Shown piece after piece: positions 36,164 to 43,607 of a stretch of DNA of 58,587 nt. The stretch is taken from assembly GCA_016218665.1 (NCBI GenBank), contig JACRDI010000012.1:1-58587 (forward strand), read 5' to 3'. Both the position numbers and the translations under genes were made by a program. Within the stretch, counting starts at the first letter, position 1. The number at the start of each line of letters is the position of its first letter. This DNA comes from Desulfovibrio sp. Its GTDB lineage: Bacteria > Desulfobacterota > Desulfovibrionia > Desulfovibrionales > Desulfovibrionaceae. The notes beneath the pieces are model-generated. The model ran no database searches. It worked only from the letters and a program-made list of their open reading frames with translations, and was not told where the DNA came from.

Positions 36164-37033
36164 ATGGACAGCAACGCCCGCATTCGGGTGATCATTCCCT
36201 GCCGTGGAGCCGGCGCGGACATCTTCCGCACCCTGGCCTCCCTCGCCAGCCAGACGGTCGGCCCCAAGCGCCAGAACGTCATCCTTGCCAGCAGCGCCCC
36301 GGAGGAGCACGCCGACGCCGAGGCCAGCCTGCTGCGCAAGGCACTTGGCTTCAACAGCGTGGAGGTGCTGGACGCCTCGGCCCTTCCGGAGGCCAAGGCC
36401 GTCAACATCGCAGCCCTGGACGGCGGAGAGCAGACCCTGGCCCTTGCGCCGGAGGGCGCGCGCCTGAGCCCGCGCTTTCTGGAAGCCTGCCTGCACGCCA
36501 TGCGCGGCCACCACGCAGCGGCCAGCTTCCCGCTGCACACGGCCGGCTCGCAGGACGCGGCTCCGCTGGTGCGCCTGCGCCCCTTCTCCGCCGAGCAGCT
36601 CACACGCGGCAACCCGGTTGGCCCGGCCGTCCTCGTGCGCCGCGAGGCCTGGGAATCCCTGGGCGGATTGCGCCCCGGCGCGCGGCTGGCCCTGTGGGAC
36701 TTCTGGCTGCGCCTGGCGTTGTCCGGCGGGACCGGCGGGACCGGCGGCCGCATCGTGCGCGTGCAGGAACTGCTGGCCCACTGCCCGCCCCTGCGCAGGC
36801 TCTCAGCGCGGGAGGACGGGGAGGCCAAGGCCCTGCTTGTGGCGGGCGCGCCCGGAGCCTTCGACCCGGACACCTGCCGCTGGGCCCTGGCCCTGCTGCG
36901 CGGCGAGGGCTGGGCCAAGCCCTTCACGCCCGGCGTCATCCCGTCCGCGCACGAGATCCGCGCCATGCACGCGGCGGCGCTGCGGCCCCGCGGCTTCGCC
37001 AGGGCCTTCCGGCAGGAGCTGCGGAGCGCCTAG
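36164..37033 (+). CDS. Glycosyltransferase family 2-like protein, possibly degenerate
   Basis: A 289-residue protein opening IRVIIPCRGAGADIFRTLASLASQTV, the classical GT-A strand and loop of family 2. It then has a long stretch where the DxD region should be but is not obvious (about residues 85-110). WESLGGLRPGARLALWDFWLRLAL corresponds to the usual late acceptor helix with an ED-like position changed to WD. The catalytic acidic residues are therefore doubtful, and it may be a non-canonical or inactive relative. AAGGGG precedes ATG 36164. It diverges from the CgeB-like gene. Confidence 0.7.
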   Translation: MDSNARIRVIIPCRGAGADIFRTLASLASQTVGPKRQNVILASSAPEEHADAEASLLRKALGFNSVEVLDASALPEAKAVNIAALDGGEQTLALAPEGARLSPRFLEACLHAMRGHHAAASFPLHTAGSQDAAPLVRLRPFSAEQLTRGNPVGPAVLVRREAWESLGGLRPGARLALWDFWLRLALSGGTGGTGGRIVRVQELLAHCPPLRRLSAREDGEAKALLVAGAPGAFDPDTCRWALALLRGEGWAKPFTPGVIPSAHEIRAMHAAALRPRGFARAFRQELRSA

Positions 37034-37036
37034 GCG

Positions 37037-37621
37037 CTACTGCTCGCCGCGCAGGCGGCGCTTCATGCCCTTGCCCACGCTCCAGCACTTGGCGACGGGC
37101 GCCCCAAGCGACCAGTAGCTGACGCTGGACATGTCGAACAAGAGCGGCCGCACCTCGGCGATGTCGATCTTGCCGTCCGCGCGCAGCACGCCCTCCTCGG
37201 CATGGGTGGCCACGATCTCGCCGACGAACACCTCGTGGGTTTCGAAGTCGATGACCCGGTCCAGCCGACACTCCATGCACACGGGGCAGCGCTTGATGAG
37301 CGGCGCGTAGGGCAGGACGCCCTCGAAGAGCTCGAAAAGCTGCGACTTGTCCGTGTTCCTGCCGCTCACCAGCCCCACGTAGTCCGTCTCCACCACCAGG
37401 TCCTCGCCGGGGATGCACACGCTGAACTGCCTGTGCTCGTGGATGCCGCGACCGCTGTGGTGCTTCTTGTTGATGCCGAAGGACAGATACTGCGGCTGGC
37501 CGTGATTCATGTTGCCCACGTGGGCCACGGCCAGAAAGTTGGGCCTGCCGTCAACCACGGTGCCCACGATGGTGGTGAGAGAGGGATACAGGGGATTTTC
37601 CGGACCGAGATTGCGTTTCAT
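37037..37621 (-). CDS. Flavin reductase-domain protein (FMN-binding split barrel)
   Basis: A 194-residue member of the flavin reductase/flavoredoxin superfamily. Conserved features are PLYPSLTTIVGTVVDG at the N-terminus, FLAVAHVGNMN, and the flavin-contact HRQFSVCIP. Two extra cysteines lie in CPVCMEC (about 115-121). AAGGAGG precedes ATG 37621. A MarR regulator lies directly upstream in the same direction, and a copy of the MarR-promoter motif lies between them. Expression is therefore probably derepressed by the MarR ligand, and the enzyme may supply reduced flavin in a stress response. Confidence 0.85.
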   Translation of the reverse strand: MKRNLGPENPLYPSLTTIVGTVVDGRPNFLAVAHVGNMNHGQPQYLSFGINKKHHSGRGIHEHRQFSVCIPGEDLVVETDYVGLVSGRNTDKSQLFELFEGVLPYAPLIKRCPVCMECRLDRVIDFETHEVFVGEIVATHAEEGVLRADGKIDIAEVRPLLFDMSSVSYWSLGAPVAKCWSVGKGMKRRLRGEQ

Positions 37622-37650
37622 CGATGACCTCCTTGACAACGTGCGTGATA

Positions 37651-37669
37651 TTGCGTGTACAAACAATTA
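37651..37669 (-). promoter_or_regulatory. Candidate MarR operator before the flavin reductase gene
   Basis: TTGCGTGTACAAACAAT shares 14 of 17 positions with the motif found before the marR gene, centred on a TGTACA palindrome. It lies 30-48 bases upstream of the flavin reductase start. Confidence 0.6.
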
Positions 37670-37699
37670 AAAATCAAGCCAACGCGGGCAGGACAGGGG

Positions 37700-38134
37700 C
37701 TAGGGCTCCTCACCGTCGAGCTTGCGGCAGGCCGCGTCGATCTCGCGCGCCAGCCTGTCGCCATCCGGGCCGAGGACGCTCTCGTAGGCCATGTGCAGGC
37801 GCTTCCAGGCCTGCTCCACGCCCTTGAGCAGGGCCAGGCCCTTGGGCGTGGGCGCCAGCCGGGCCGCCCGGCCCTCGGCCGTGCGTGTCAACAGCCCCTT
37901 GAGCACCAGGGAGTCCACAAAGCGCGTCACCGTGGACGGGGCAAGGGCAAGGCGGTCGGCCAGCTCGCCGGGGCCGATGCCGGGCTCCTCCGCCGCGAGC
38001 ATGAGCACAAAGGCGTGCGAGGGCGAGAGCCCCGTGGGCCGGAAGGCCTCCTCCGCCAGGCGCGAAATGGCCCGGCTCAGGGCGTTGGCCGTAAAGTACA
38101 GGCAGTGGTGCACCATCTCGTGGGATTTCTTCAT
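37700..38134 (-). CDS. MarR-family transcriptional regulator
   Basis: A 144-residue winged-helix regulator. The dimerisation helices are at both ends. The central DNA-binding domain has GPGELADRLALAPSTVTRFVDSL (recognition helix) and the wing LLTRTAEGRAARLAPTPKG. MarR proteins usually repress themselves and a neighbouring gene until a phenolic ligand or thiol oxidation releases them. Only one Cys lies near the C-terminus. The gene has a TTGCATGTACAA element just before it, repeated before the downstream flavin reductase. Confidence 0.9.
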   Translation of the reverse strand: MKKSHEMVHHCLYFTANALSRAISRLAEEAFRPTGLSPSHAFVLMLAAEEPGIGPGELADRLALAPSTVTRFVDSLVLKGLLTRTAEGRAARLAPTPKGLALLKGVEQAWKRLHMAYESVLGPDGDRLAREIDAACRKLDGEEP

Positions 38135-38166
38135 TGCGCCTCCCGGCGTGAAGCGATGCGCCTCAC

Positions 38167-38183
38167 TTGCATGTACAACTAAT
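38167..38183 (-). promoter_or_regulatory. Candidate MarR operator before marR
   Basis: TTGCATGTACAACTAAT lies 33-49 bases upstream of the marR start. The matching copy is at 37651. The core TTGCATGTACAA is near-palindromic around TGTACA, as expected for a dimeric MarR protein. Confidence 0.6.
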
Positions 38184-38218
38184 ACGTTTCACTAGGGTCC
38201 GTCAAGCCTGGTTCGCGC

Positions 38219-38257
38219 AAAAAAGCGGCCGCCCCCGGACAAACCGGAAGCGGCCGC
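38219..38257 (-). terminator. Intrinsic terminator after glnS
   Basis: On the minus strand GCGGCCGC (38250-38257) pairs with GCGGCCGC (38225-38232), with CCGG/CCGG extending the stem, and TTTTTT follows. It ends the glnS transcript before the marR promoter. Confidence 0.88.
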
Positions 38258-38279
38258 GCGCATTCATCTGCCAGGGCTG

Positions 38280-39983
38280 CTACTTGCCGCCCTGCTTCTT
38301 CTCGATCTTGCCCCAGGTATCCTTGAGGGTCGCCGCGCGGTTGAACACGGGCGCGCCGGGCTTGCTGTCCTTCTCATCTGCGCAGAAGTAGCCCAGGCGC
38401 TCGAACTGGCAGCGCCAGCCCGGCTCCGCACCGGCCAGGGCGGGCTCCAGCTTGGCCCGCAGCACTTCCAGGGAGTTCGGGTTGATGCAGGAGGTGAAGT
38501 CCTCCTCCGCGCCGGGGTTCGGCTTGGTGAAGAGCAGATCGTACAGGCGCACCTCGGCGTCGATGGCGTGCGCGGCGCTGACCCAGTGCAGGGTGCCCTT
38601 GACCTTGCGGCCGTCCGGCGTGCCGCCGCCCTTGCTCTCGGGGTCGTAGGTGCAGCGCAGCTCCACGATGTTGCCGGCCTCGTCCTTCACCACCTCGCGG
38701 CAGGTGATGTAATAGGCGTAGCGCAGGCGCACCTCGTTGCCGGGGTACAGCCTGTGGAAGCCCTTGGGCGGCACCTCGCGAAAATCGTCCTGCTCGATGT
38801 AGAGGACCTTGGAGAAGGGCACCGTGCGCCTGCCCATGTCCTTCTCCGGGTGCCAGGGGAAGTCGAACTCGTCCACCTGGCCCTCGGGGTAGTTCTCGAT
38901 GACCACCTTGAGGGGGCGCAGCACGGCCATGGCGCGCGGGGCGCGCTCATTCAGGTCCTCGCGCAGGCAGTGCTCCAGCAGGCCGTATTCCACGGTGCTG
39001 TCGGCCCGGGCCACGCCGATGCGCTCGCAGAAGTCGCGCAGGGCCTCCGGGGTGAAGCCGCGGCGGCGCACGCCGGAAAGGGTCGGCATGCGGGGGTCGT
39101 CCCAGCCCGTGGTGATGCCCTCGTTCACCAGCTGGATGAGCTTGCGCTTGGAGAGCACGGTGTGGGTGAGGTTCAGCCGGGCGAACTCGATCTGCTGCGG
39201 GCGGTAGACACCGGCCTGCTCCAGGAACCAGTCGTACAGGGGACGGTTGTTCTCGAATTCCAGGGTGCAGATGGAGTGGGTCACCCCTTCTATGGAATCG
39301 GAGAAGCAGTGGGCGAAGTCGTACATGGGGTAGATGCACCATTTGTCGCCCGTGCGGTGGTGGTGCACATGCTTGATGCGGTACATGGCCGGATCGCGCA
39401 GGACCACGTTGGGCGAGGCCATGTCGATCTTGGCGCGCAGCACGCGGGCGCCGTCGGGGTATTCCCCGGCGCGCATGCGGGCAAAGAGGTCCAGGTTCTC
39501 CTCCACGCTGCGGTCGCGGTACGGGCTGTTCCTGCCGGGCTCCTTCAGGGTGCCGCGGTTCGCGCGGATCTCCTCGGCCGTCTGGTCGTCCACGTAGGCC
39601 TTGCCCTTCTTGATGAGCTCCACCGCGAAGCCGTAGAGCCTCTCGAAGTAGTCCGAGGCGTAGTAGAGCCTGTCCTCCCAGTCGAAGCCCAGCCACTTCA
39701 CGTCGCGCATGATGCTCTCGACGTACTCCACCTCTTCCTTGGCCGGGTTGGTGTCGTCGAAGCGCAGGTTGGTGACGCCGCCAAACTCCTTGGACAGGCC
39801 GAAATTCAGGCAGATGCTCTTGGCGTGGCCCAGGTGCAGGTAGCCGTTGGGCTCGGGCGGAAAGCGCGTCATGACGCGGCCGCCGTACTTGCCGCTGGCG
39901 GTGTCCTCGGCCACGCGGGCGCGGATGAAGTTCACGGGGGCGGACGGGACGGCTTCGCCGGCGGCTTTATCGGGCGTGGTCAT
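38280..39983 (-). CDS. glnS: Glutaminyl-tRNA synthetase (GlnS)
   Basis: Class I aminoacyl-tRNA synthetase charging tRNA-Gln, 567 residues. The HIGH signature is [14 protein letters not shown] (about 44-57), and the KMSKS equivalent is VLSKRKL (about 280). [13 protein letters not shown] and the two C-terminal anticodon-binding beta barrels are typical of GlnRS rather than GluRS. ATG 39983 has AAGGA upstream, and a longer frame to 40103 was rejected. Having GlnS suggests the organism does not rely only on the transamidation route for Gln-tRNA. Confidence 0.96.
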   Translation of the reverse strand: MTTPDKAAGEAVPSAPVNFIRARVAEDTASGKYGGRVMTRFPPEPNGYLHLGHAKSICLNFGLSKEFGGVTNLRFDDTNPAKEEVEYVESIMRDVKWLGFDWEDRLYYASDYFERLYGFAVELIKKGKAYVDDQTAEEIRANRGTLKEPGRNSPYRDRSVEENLDLFARMRAGEYPDGARVLRAKIDMASPNVVLRDPAMYRIKHVHHHRTGDKWCIYPMYDFAHCFSDSIEGVTHSICTLEFENNRPLYDWFLEQAGVYRPQQIEFARLNLTHTVLSKRKLIQLVNEGITTGWDDPRMPTLSGVRRRGFTPEALRDFCERIGVARADSTVEYGLLEHCLREDLNERAPRAMAVLRPLKVVIENYPEGQVDEFDFPWHPEKDMGRRTVPFSKVLYIEQDDFREVPPKGFHRLYPGNEVRLRYAYYITCREVVKDEAGNIVELRCTYDPESKGGGTPDGRKVKGTLHWVSAAHAIDAEVRLYDLLFTKPNPGAEEDFTSCINPNSLEVLRAKLEPALAGAEPGWRCQFERLGYFCADEKDSKPGAPVFNRAATLKDTWGKIEKKQGGK

Positions 39984-40154
39984 GCGCTGTGTCCTTCTGG
40001 AAAAATCTGTTGTTGGCGGAAAACGACGCGGACGGCAGTGGAAAGCGGCCAAGGGCCGTCCTTCCAAGCCCTTCAGCATAGGTGAAAGCGCGGCCGGGGT
40101 CAAACTGCCCAGGCGGCGAAGGCCGGGAGCCGAGGTCGTTCGAGCCCGGCGGCC

Positions 40155-40592
40155 CTACCCTGGCGGAAGCGTCCGCGCCTGCTCCAGGGCCTGGCCGCAG
40201 TCGGAGAGGATGCGCGCCAGGCAGCCGGGCCGCACAATGTTCGGGCTCTGGCAGGTGGAGAGGTCGTGCCGGGAGGCCGAGCGCGAGGTGTGGTGCGAGA
40301 GCGCCCACACCTGCGTGGGATAGTAGTAGCTGACGCCCTGGGAGAACTTCTTCTTGGGGTTGTTCACCCAGTTGGGGTGGCCGCTCTTCTCCTCGCGGAA
40401 GATGGGCAGGCGGCCGGCGCTCTTGCCGGAGTTGATGGGCAGCCAGCACACGCGCTCGGCCGTCACCTCCAGGCAGACGCAGTAGTGCGAGCGGGTGGAA
40501 GGGCTGCCCGTGGAGCAGTTGGACACGTCGAAGAGATTGGCGTCCAGCATCACCACGCGGCCGGGGTAGATGTCCTCGTCGCGGATCAGCAT
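40155..40592 (-). CDS. Hypothetical protein
   Basis: A 145-residue soluble protein, not recognised. The N-terminal half (YPGRVVMLDANLFDV, HYCVCLEVTAERVCWLPINS) has alternating beta strands that recall small SH3-like barrels such as those of MazF/PemK or type II toxin folds. No diagnostic residues are present to claim that. Six cysteines are scattered (positions about 26, 38, 40, 49, 113 and 123). It is conserved-looking (good codon use, strong composition match) and follows glnS in opposite phase with no clear operon partner. Confidence 0.65.
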   Translation of the reverse strand: MLIRDEDIYPGRVVMLDANLFDVSNCSTGSPSTRSHYCVCLEVTAERVCWLPINSGKSAGRLPIFREEKSGHPNWVNNPKKKFSQGVSYYYPTQVWALSHHTSRSASRHDLSTCQSPNIVRPGCLARILSDCGQALEQARTLPPG

Positions 40593-40668
40593 GCGATCCT
40601 CCGGCTCCCGTTCACAGGGCGCACCACTCCTGTTGTCGCTGATTTCATGGGCCCCTACGCTCCCTGGA

Positions 40669-41196
40669 TTACTTGGGCGGTGCGGCCGGTTCGGCCGCGC
40701 TTCCCGGAGGCGGGCCCGGCGGCGGGCCCGGCGGCGGGCCCGGCGGCGGGGCTCCCCCGTCCGGCGGCGGACCGGGAGGAAAGCCCGGAGGGCCCGGCGG
40801 CATCATGCCGCGCGGGGGCGGGCCCGGAGGCCTCATCTTTTCCATGCGCGCGCGGAATTCGGCGAACTTCACGCGCTGCTGCGGGTCCAGCACGGCGGCG
40901 ATCCTGTCGTCGGCCTCCTGGCGCACCTTGTCCATCCGGTCGTGCACGGAGGCGCGGATCACGTCGCCCTTCTGCACGGCTTCCTTCAGGATGGGCAGGA
41001 CGCGGGCCTTCTGCTCGTCCGAAAGCCCCACTTCGCGGTCGATGACCTCAAGGAAATGCTCCTCCAGGCGCTTGCGCGTATCGGCCAGGAGCTCCGGCAG
41101 GTTGCGGGCCATGTAGGCGCGCATGCCGAAAGCGCCGGCCAGGGCGCCCATGCCGAAAATGAGAACAACGAGCAGCCAGGCCTTCCAGGACTTCAT
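40669..41196 (-). CDS. Periplasmic Spy/CnrX-like metal- or stress-sensor with Pro-rich tail
   Basis: About 175 residues. The N-terminal signal anchor (WLLVVLIFGMGALAGAFGM) is followed by a mainly helical domain (about 30-115) with the pattern of the CpxP/Spy/ZraP/CnrX superfamily: GLSDEQKARVLPIL and LDPQQRVKFAEFRARM. A long tail of PPGP and PPPG repeats follows, coded by three tandem 12-bp units around 40709-40745. It is the third gene after an ECF sigma factor and its anti-sigma partner. The cluster resembles metal- or envelope-stress modules in which this protein tunes the anti-sigma factor (inference). The start may instead be ATG 41208. Confidence 0.8.
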   Translation of the reverse strand: MKSWKAWLLVVLIFGMGALAGAFGMRAYMARNLPELLADTRKRLEEHFLEVIDREVGLSDEQKARVLPILKEAVQKGDVIRASVHDRMDKVRQEADDRIAAVLDPQQRVKFAEFRARMEKMRPPGPPPRGMMPPGPPGFPPGPPPDGGAPPPGPPPGPPPGPPPGSAAEPAAPPK

Positions 41197-41217
41197 GGGG
41201 GCATCCATCCTTCGGAC

Positions 41218-41529
41218 CTAGGGCACCAGTCCGGCCAGGGTGGCGACGCCGGCCCCGTGCAGCGAAAGGGAGAGCACCGCCTGGTTGAACAGGCGCTCCA
41301 TCATCTGGGCGTAGCCGCAGGCGGCCGTGGCGGCCAGGGCCCCCACGGGCACGAAGCGGCGCGCCGCGACGCTGAAGATGTCCCAGAACTCGTTGGCGCG
41401 CGGGGTTTTGCCCGCCACCTCGCGCATGATGCGCTCCGTGAATCCGTAGGGGGCCGGCATGGGCTTGGCGCGCAGCCGGCCGTGCCGCATGAGCGCCCGC
41501 TCGATGCTGTCGAGTCTGCCATCTTCCAT
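41218..41529 (-). CDS. Putative anti-sigma factor, single TM
   Basis: A 103-residue protein placed directly after the ECF sigma gene. A basic N-terminal cytoplasmic part (RALMRHGRLR, FTERIMREVAG) is followed by a hydrophobic helix at about 58-75 (FVPVGALAATAACGY) and a short periplasmic tail. The size and layout match small anti-sigma factors that hold sigma at the membrane, but no zinc-binding HxxxCxxC motif is present. AGGAGAGGG precedes ATG 41529. The assignment rests mostly on position. Confidence 0.65.
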   Translation of the reverse strand: MEDGRLDSIERALMRHGRLRAKPMPAPYGFTERIMREVAGKTPRANEFWDIFSVAARRFVPVGALAATAACGYAQMMERLFNQAVLSLSLHGAGVATLAGLVP

Positions 41530-41552
41530 GATCGCACCCTCTCCTTTCATTG

Positions 41553-42116
41553 TTAGTCGAGCATCGTGCCCAACACGTCTCTCAACTTGCGGCGCGCCCG
41601 GTGGGAGCGCACCTTGACCTTGGAAAGGCTCCAGCCCATGAGCTCGGCCACGTCGTTCAGGGTCTGGCCGTCCATGTGCGTCATCACCAGCACCTGCCGG
41701 TCCTCCGGGGCAAGCTTGGCCAGGGCCCAGTCCAGTATGGCTCCGGCCTCGCTGCGCTCGGCGTGGGCGTCCAGCCCCTCCCCGGAGGCGTCCGGGATGC
41801 TCTCGATCCACTCGCGGGCGCCGGTTCCCAGGGCGCTGAAGGGCGTCTCGCGGCTTTTGCCGCGTCCGCGCCAGAAATCGGCGCACCGCCGCAGCGCGAT
41901 GCGCGAAAGCCAGTGCACAAAGGGGCTTTCCCCCTTGTACGTGGCCAGGCGCTCGTAGGCACGCACGAAGGTTTCGTGCGCCACCTCCGCGGCCCTGTCC
42001 TGCGGCACGTGCCGGGCGGCGATGCCGATGATCTGCGACGCATGCGCATCAATGAGCTGCGCATAGGCGTTCACATCCCCGTTAAGCACCCGGCGCACAA
42101 TCTCGGCGTCGTTCAT
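41553..42116 (-). CDS. ECF-type RNA polymerase sigma factor
   Basis: A 187-residue extracytoplasmic-function sigma factor. Region 2 runs from about 20 to 90, with HETFVRAYERLATYKGESPFVHWLSRIA covering 2.1-2.3. A linker follows, and region 4 (about 130-182) carries LNDVAELMGWSLSKVKVRSHRARRKL, the -35 reading helix-turn-helix. It heads the sigma/anti-sigma/Spy-like unit. AAGGGA is unusually close to ATG 42116, so translation initiation may be weak. The signal is unknown, with metal or envelope stress suggested by the third gene. Confidence 0.92.
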   Translation of the reverse strand: MNDAEIVRRVLNGDVNAYAQLIDAHASQIIGIAARHVPQDRAAEVAHETFVRAYERLATYKGESPFVHWLSRIALRRCADFWRGRGKSRETPFSALGTGAREWIESIPDASGEGLDAHAERSEAGAILDWALAKLAPEDRQVLVMTHMDGQTLNDVAELMGWSLSKVKVRSHRARRKLRDVLGTMLD

Positions 42117-42202
42117 TCCCTTGTCTCTGCGGCGCCCCCACGGCACCGCGCATTGAGCGCCCAACCCCACAAACAGAGTAGCCCCGGTGATGCGCACCTG
42201 TC

Positions 42203-42234
42203 AAAAAGTGGGGCCGGTTGACCAGACCGGCCCC
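42203..42234 (-). terminator. Intrinsic terminator after the EF-hand gene
   Basis: On the minus strand GGGGCCGG (42227-42234) and CCGGCCCC (42210-42217) form an 8-bp stem with a nine-base loop, then ACTTTTTG. It ends the EF-hand transcript ahead of the sigma-factor gene. Confidence 0.88.
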
Positions 42235-42262
42235 GGGAGGGTCCACAGTCGCCCCTGGAAAC

Positions 42263-43267
42263 CTAGGCTTCCAGCGAGACCGACTGAGACGCGGCACCGC
42301 TGTCAAAGAGACCAGCGATGAGATTGTCCACGCTCTGATAGGCGCTGCTGGCCTTCTGCCGGGCCCAGAAGTCGGCCAGCAGGTTCGAGGCCGTCGACCC
42401 ATCGGAGCTGGAAGAACCGGACGTGCCCGAAGCGGAGCTGAACATGCTCTGCATCAGCGCATCGATGGACATGGAGTCCGTGCCGACGCCCGAAGCTCCG
42501 CCTGTCCCGCCCGTCCCGCTTGCCCCATTGTCAGAGGACGAGGGCGGGGGCGGAGGCGGGGGCATCATGCCGCCATTCTCGGCCATCATGCTCTCGCGCT
42601 CGGCCTTCAGCCCGCCAGTGAGCTCGCTGGCGCTCAGCACGCCGTCGCCGTCAGTGTCGAGCTTGGCGATCTGCTCCGCGGTGGCGCCCATCTCCTCGGC
42701 GGAGAGGGTGCCGTCGGCGTTGGTGTCCTTCAGCGACATGATGGTCTCGGCCATCTGCGAGTCCATCTTCTCCAGGTATTCCGTCAGCGAATTTCCGGAG
42801 TTGCTGGAACTGGAGGAACTCGCGCTCGACGCGCCGACGCTCGCCGAAGTCGACGCGCCATCGCTGAACAGGCCGGAGATGAGCTTGTCCAGGCTGGGCT
42901 GGCCGGAAGCGCCCTGGGAGCTGTCGGTGCTCCCGGAGCCGCCGGCGACGCCGGAACCAAGGGTGGACTGCAGCATGCCCAGCTGGCTGTTCTGCTGCAT
43001 TTCCGTGCTCATCTGCGCCTGCATCTTCTCGCGCTTGGCCTTGAGCGCGGCGGAGAGCTCTGCGCTGCTCAAGACCCCGTCGCCGTCGGTGTCGAACTGG
43101 GCCACGTCGGAATCGCTGACGCCCAGTTCCGAGGCGGAGACGGTGCCGCTGTTGTCGGTGTCCTTCGCGCTGATGATGCTTGCGGACAGCTTGCCGTCCA
43201 TCTCGTCCATGTTAAAGATCGAATTCGTGCCGCTCAGTGAGCTGCTCAACGAGGAGTTGATCTGCAT
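42263..43267 (-). CDS. EF-hand calcium-binding protein with duplicated EF-hand pairs
   Basis: A 334-residue Ser/Gly/Met-rich protein with four complete EF-hand loops in two pairs. The first pair is at 36-47 (DTDNSGTVSASE) and 59-70 (DTDGDGVLSSAE), the second at 181-192 (DTNADGTLSAEE) and 204-215 (DTDGDGVLSASE). Each pair is followed by a Lys/Arg/Met helix, a Ser/Gly-rich linker and a LD-LISGLF or VDNLIAGLF segment, indicating an internal duplication of about 145 residues. No signal peptide is visible at either of the possible starts. The ATG at 43267 has GGAG upstream. Export by another route or a cytosolic calcium role are both open. Partly similar to calcium-binding surface proteins of Desulfovibrio. 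Confidence 0.85.
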   Translation of the reverse strand: MQINSSLSSSLSGTNSIFNMDEMDGKLSASIISAKDTDNSGTVSASELGVSDSDVAQFDTDGDGVLSSAELSAALKAKREKMQAQMSTEMQQNSQLGMLQSTLGSGVAGGSGSTDSSQGASGQPSLDKLISGLFSDGASTSASVGASSASSSSSSNSGNSLTEYLEKMDSQMAETIMSLKDTNADGTLSAEEMGATAEQIAKLDTDGDGVLSASELTGGLKAERESMMAENGGMMPPPPPPPSSSDNGASGTGGTGGASGVGTDSMSIDALMQSMFSSASGTSGSSSSDGSTASNLLADFWARQKASSAYQSVDNLIAGLFDSGAASQSVSLEA

Positions 43268-43423
43268 AGGAATTCTCCCAGGCGCCCTCCGCACGCCAAT
43301 GACAGAGGGCAATAAAACACCAGAACGCATTGCCAGAAACGGTTAGGCGTCGTGGCGCGGCCGCTGGCCGCTAGTACAGTCTGCGCATGGCGTCCTCCAT
43401 CGTCTCCCCTCCCCAAGGGACAC

Positions 43424-43445
43424 GAAAGAGTCCTTGCACACTCTT
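43424..43445. promoter_or_regulatory. Perfect inverted repeat in the divergent gap
   Basis: AAAGAGT (43424-43430) and ACTCTTT (43439-43445) form a 7-bp dyad with an eight-base centre. The 340-base gap between the EF-hand gene and the FAD oxidoreductase holds this dyad and a T7 tract, with no gene recognised. It may be an operator for one or both divergent genes. Confidence 0.45.
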
Positions 43446-43607
43446 TGACGCCGCACCGTTTCCGGCGGTTACAACATTCCCGTGTTTTTTTCGCCGCCCT
43501 TGCCCGCTGGACGCACTTGCGGACCCGCCCCGCGCAGTGCTACAGGCGGTAAGCTCCAGACGCGCGCGCTGTACGCCCGCATCAATTTCAGAGCACGAGG
43601 TTTGCCA

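Noticed and set aside
36164..37033. Fully active GT2 enzyme
   Set aside because: The opening matches family 2, but the DxD and ED positions are not evident, so only a GT2-like call is given.
40155..40592. MazF/PemK-type toxin
   Set aside because: Beta-rich start is suggestive, but no diagnostic residues and no antitoxin gene next to it.
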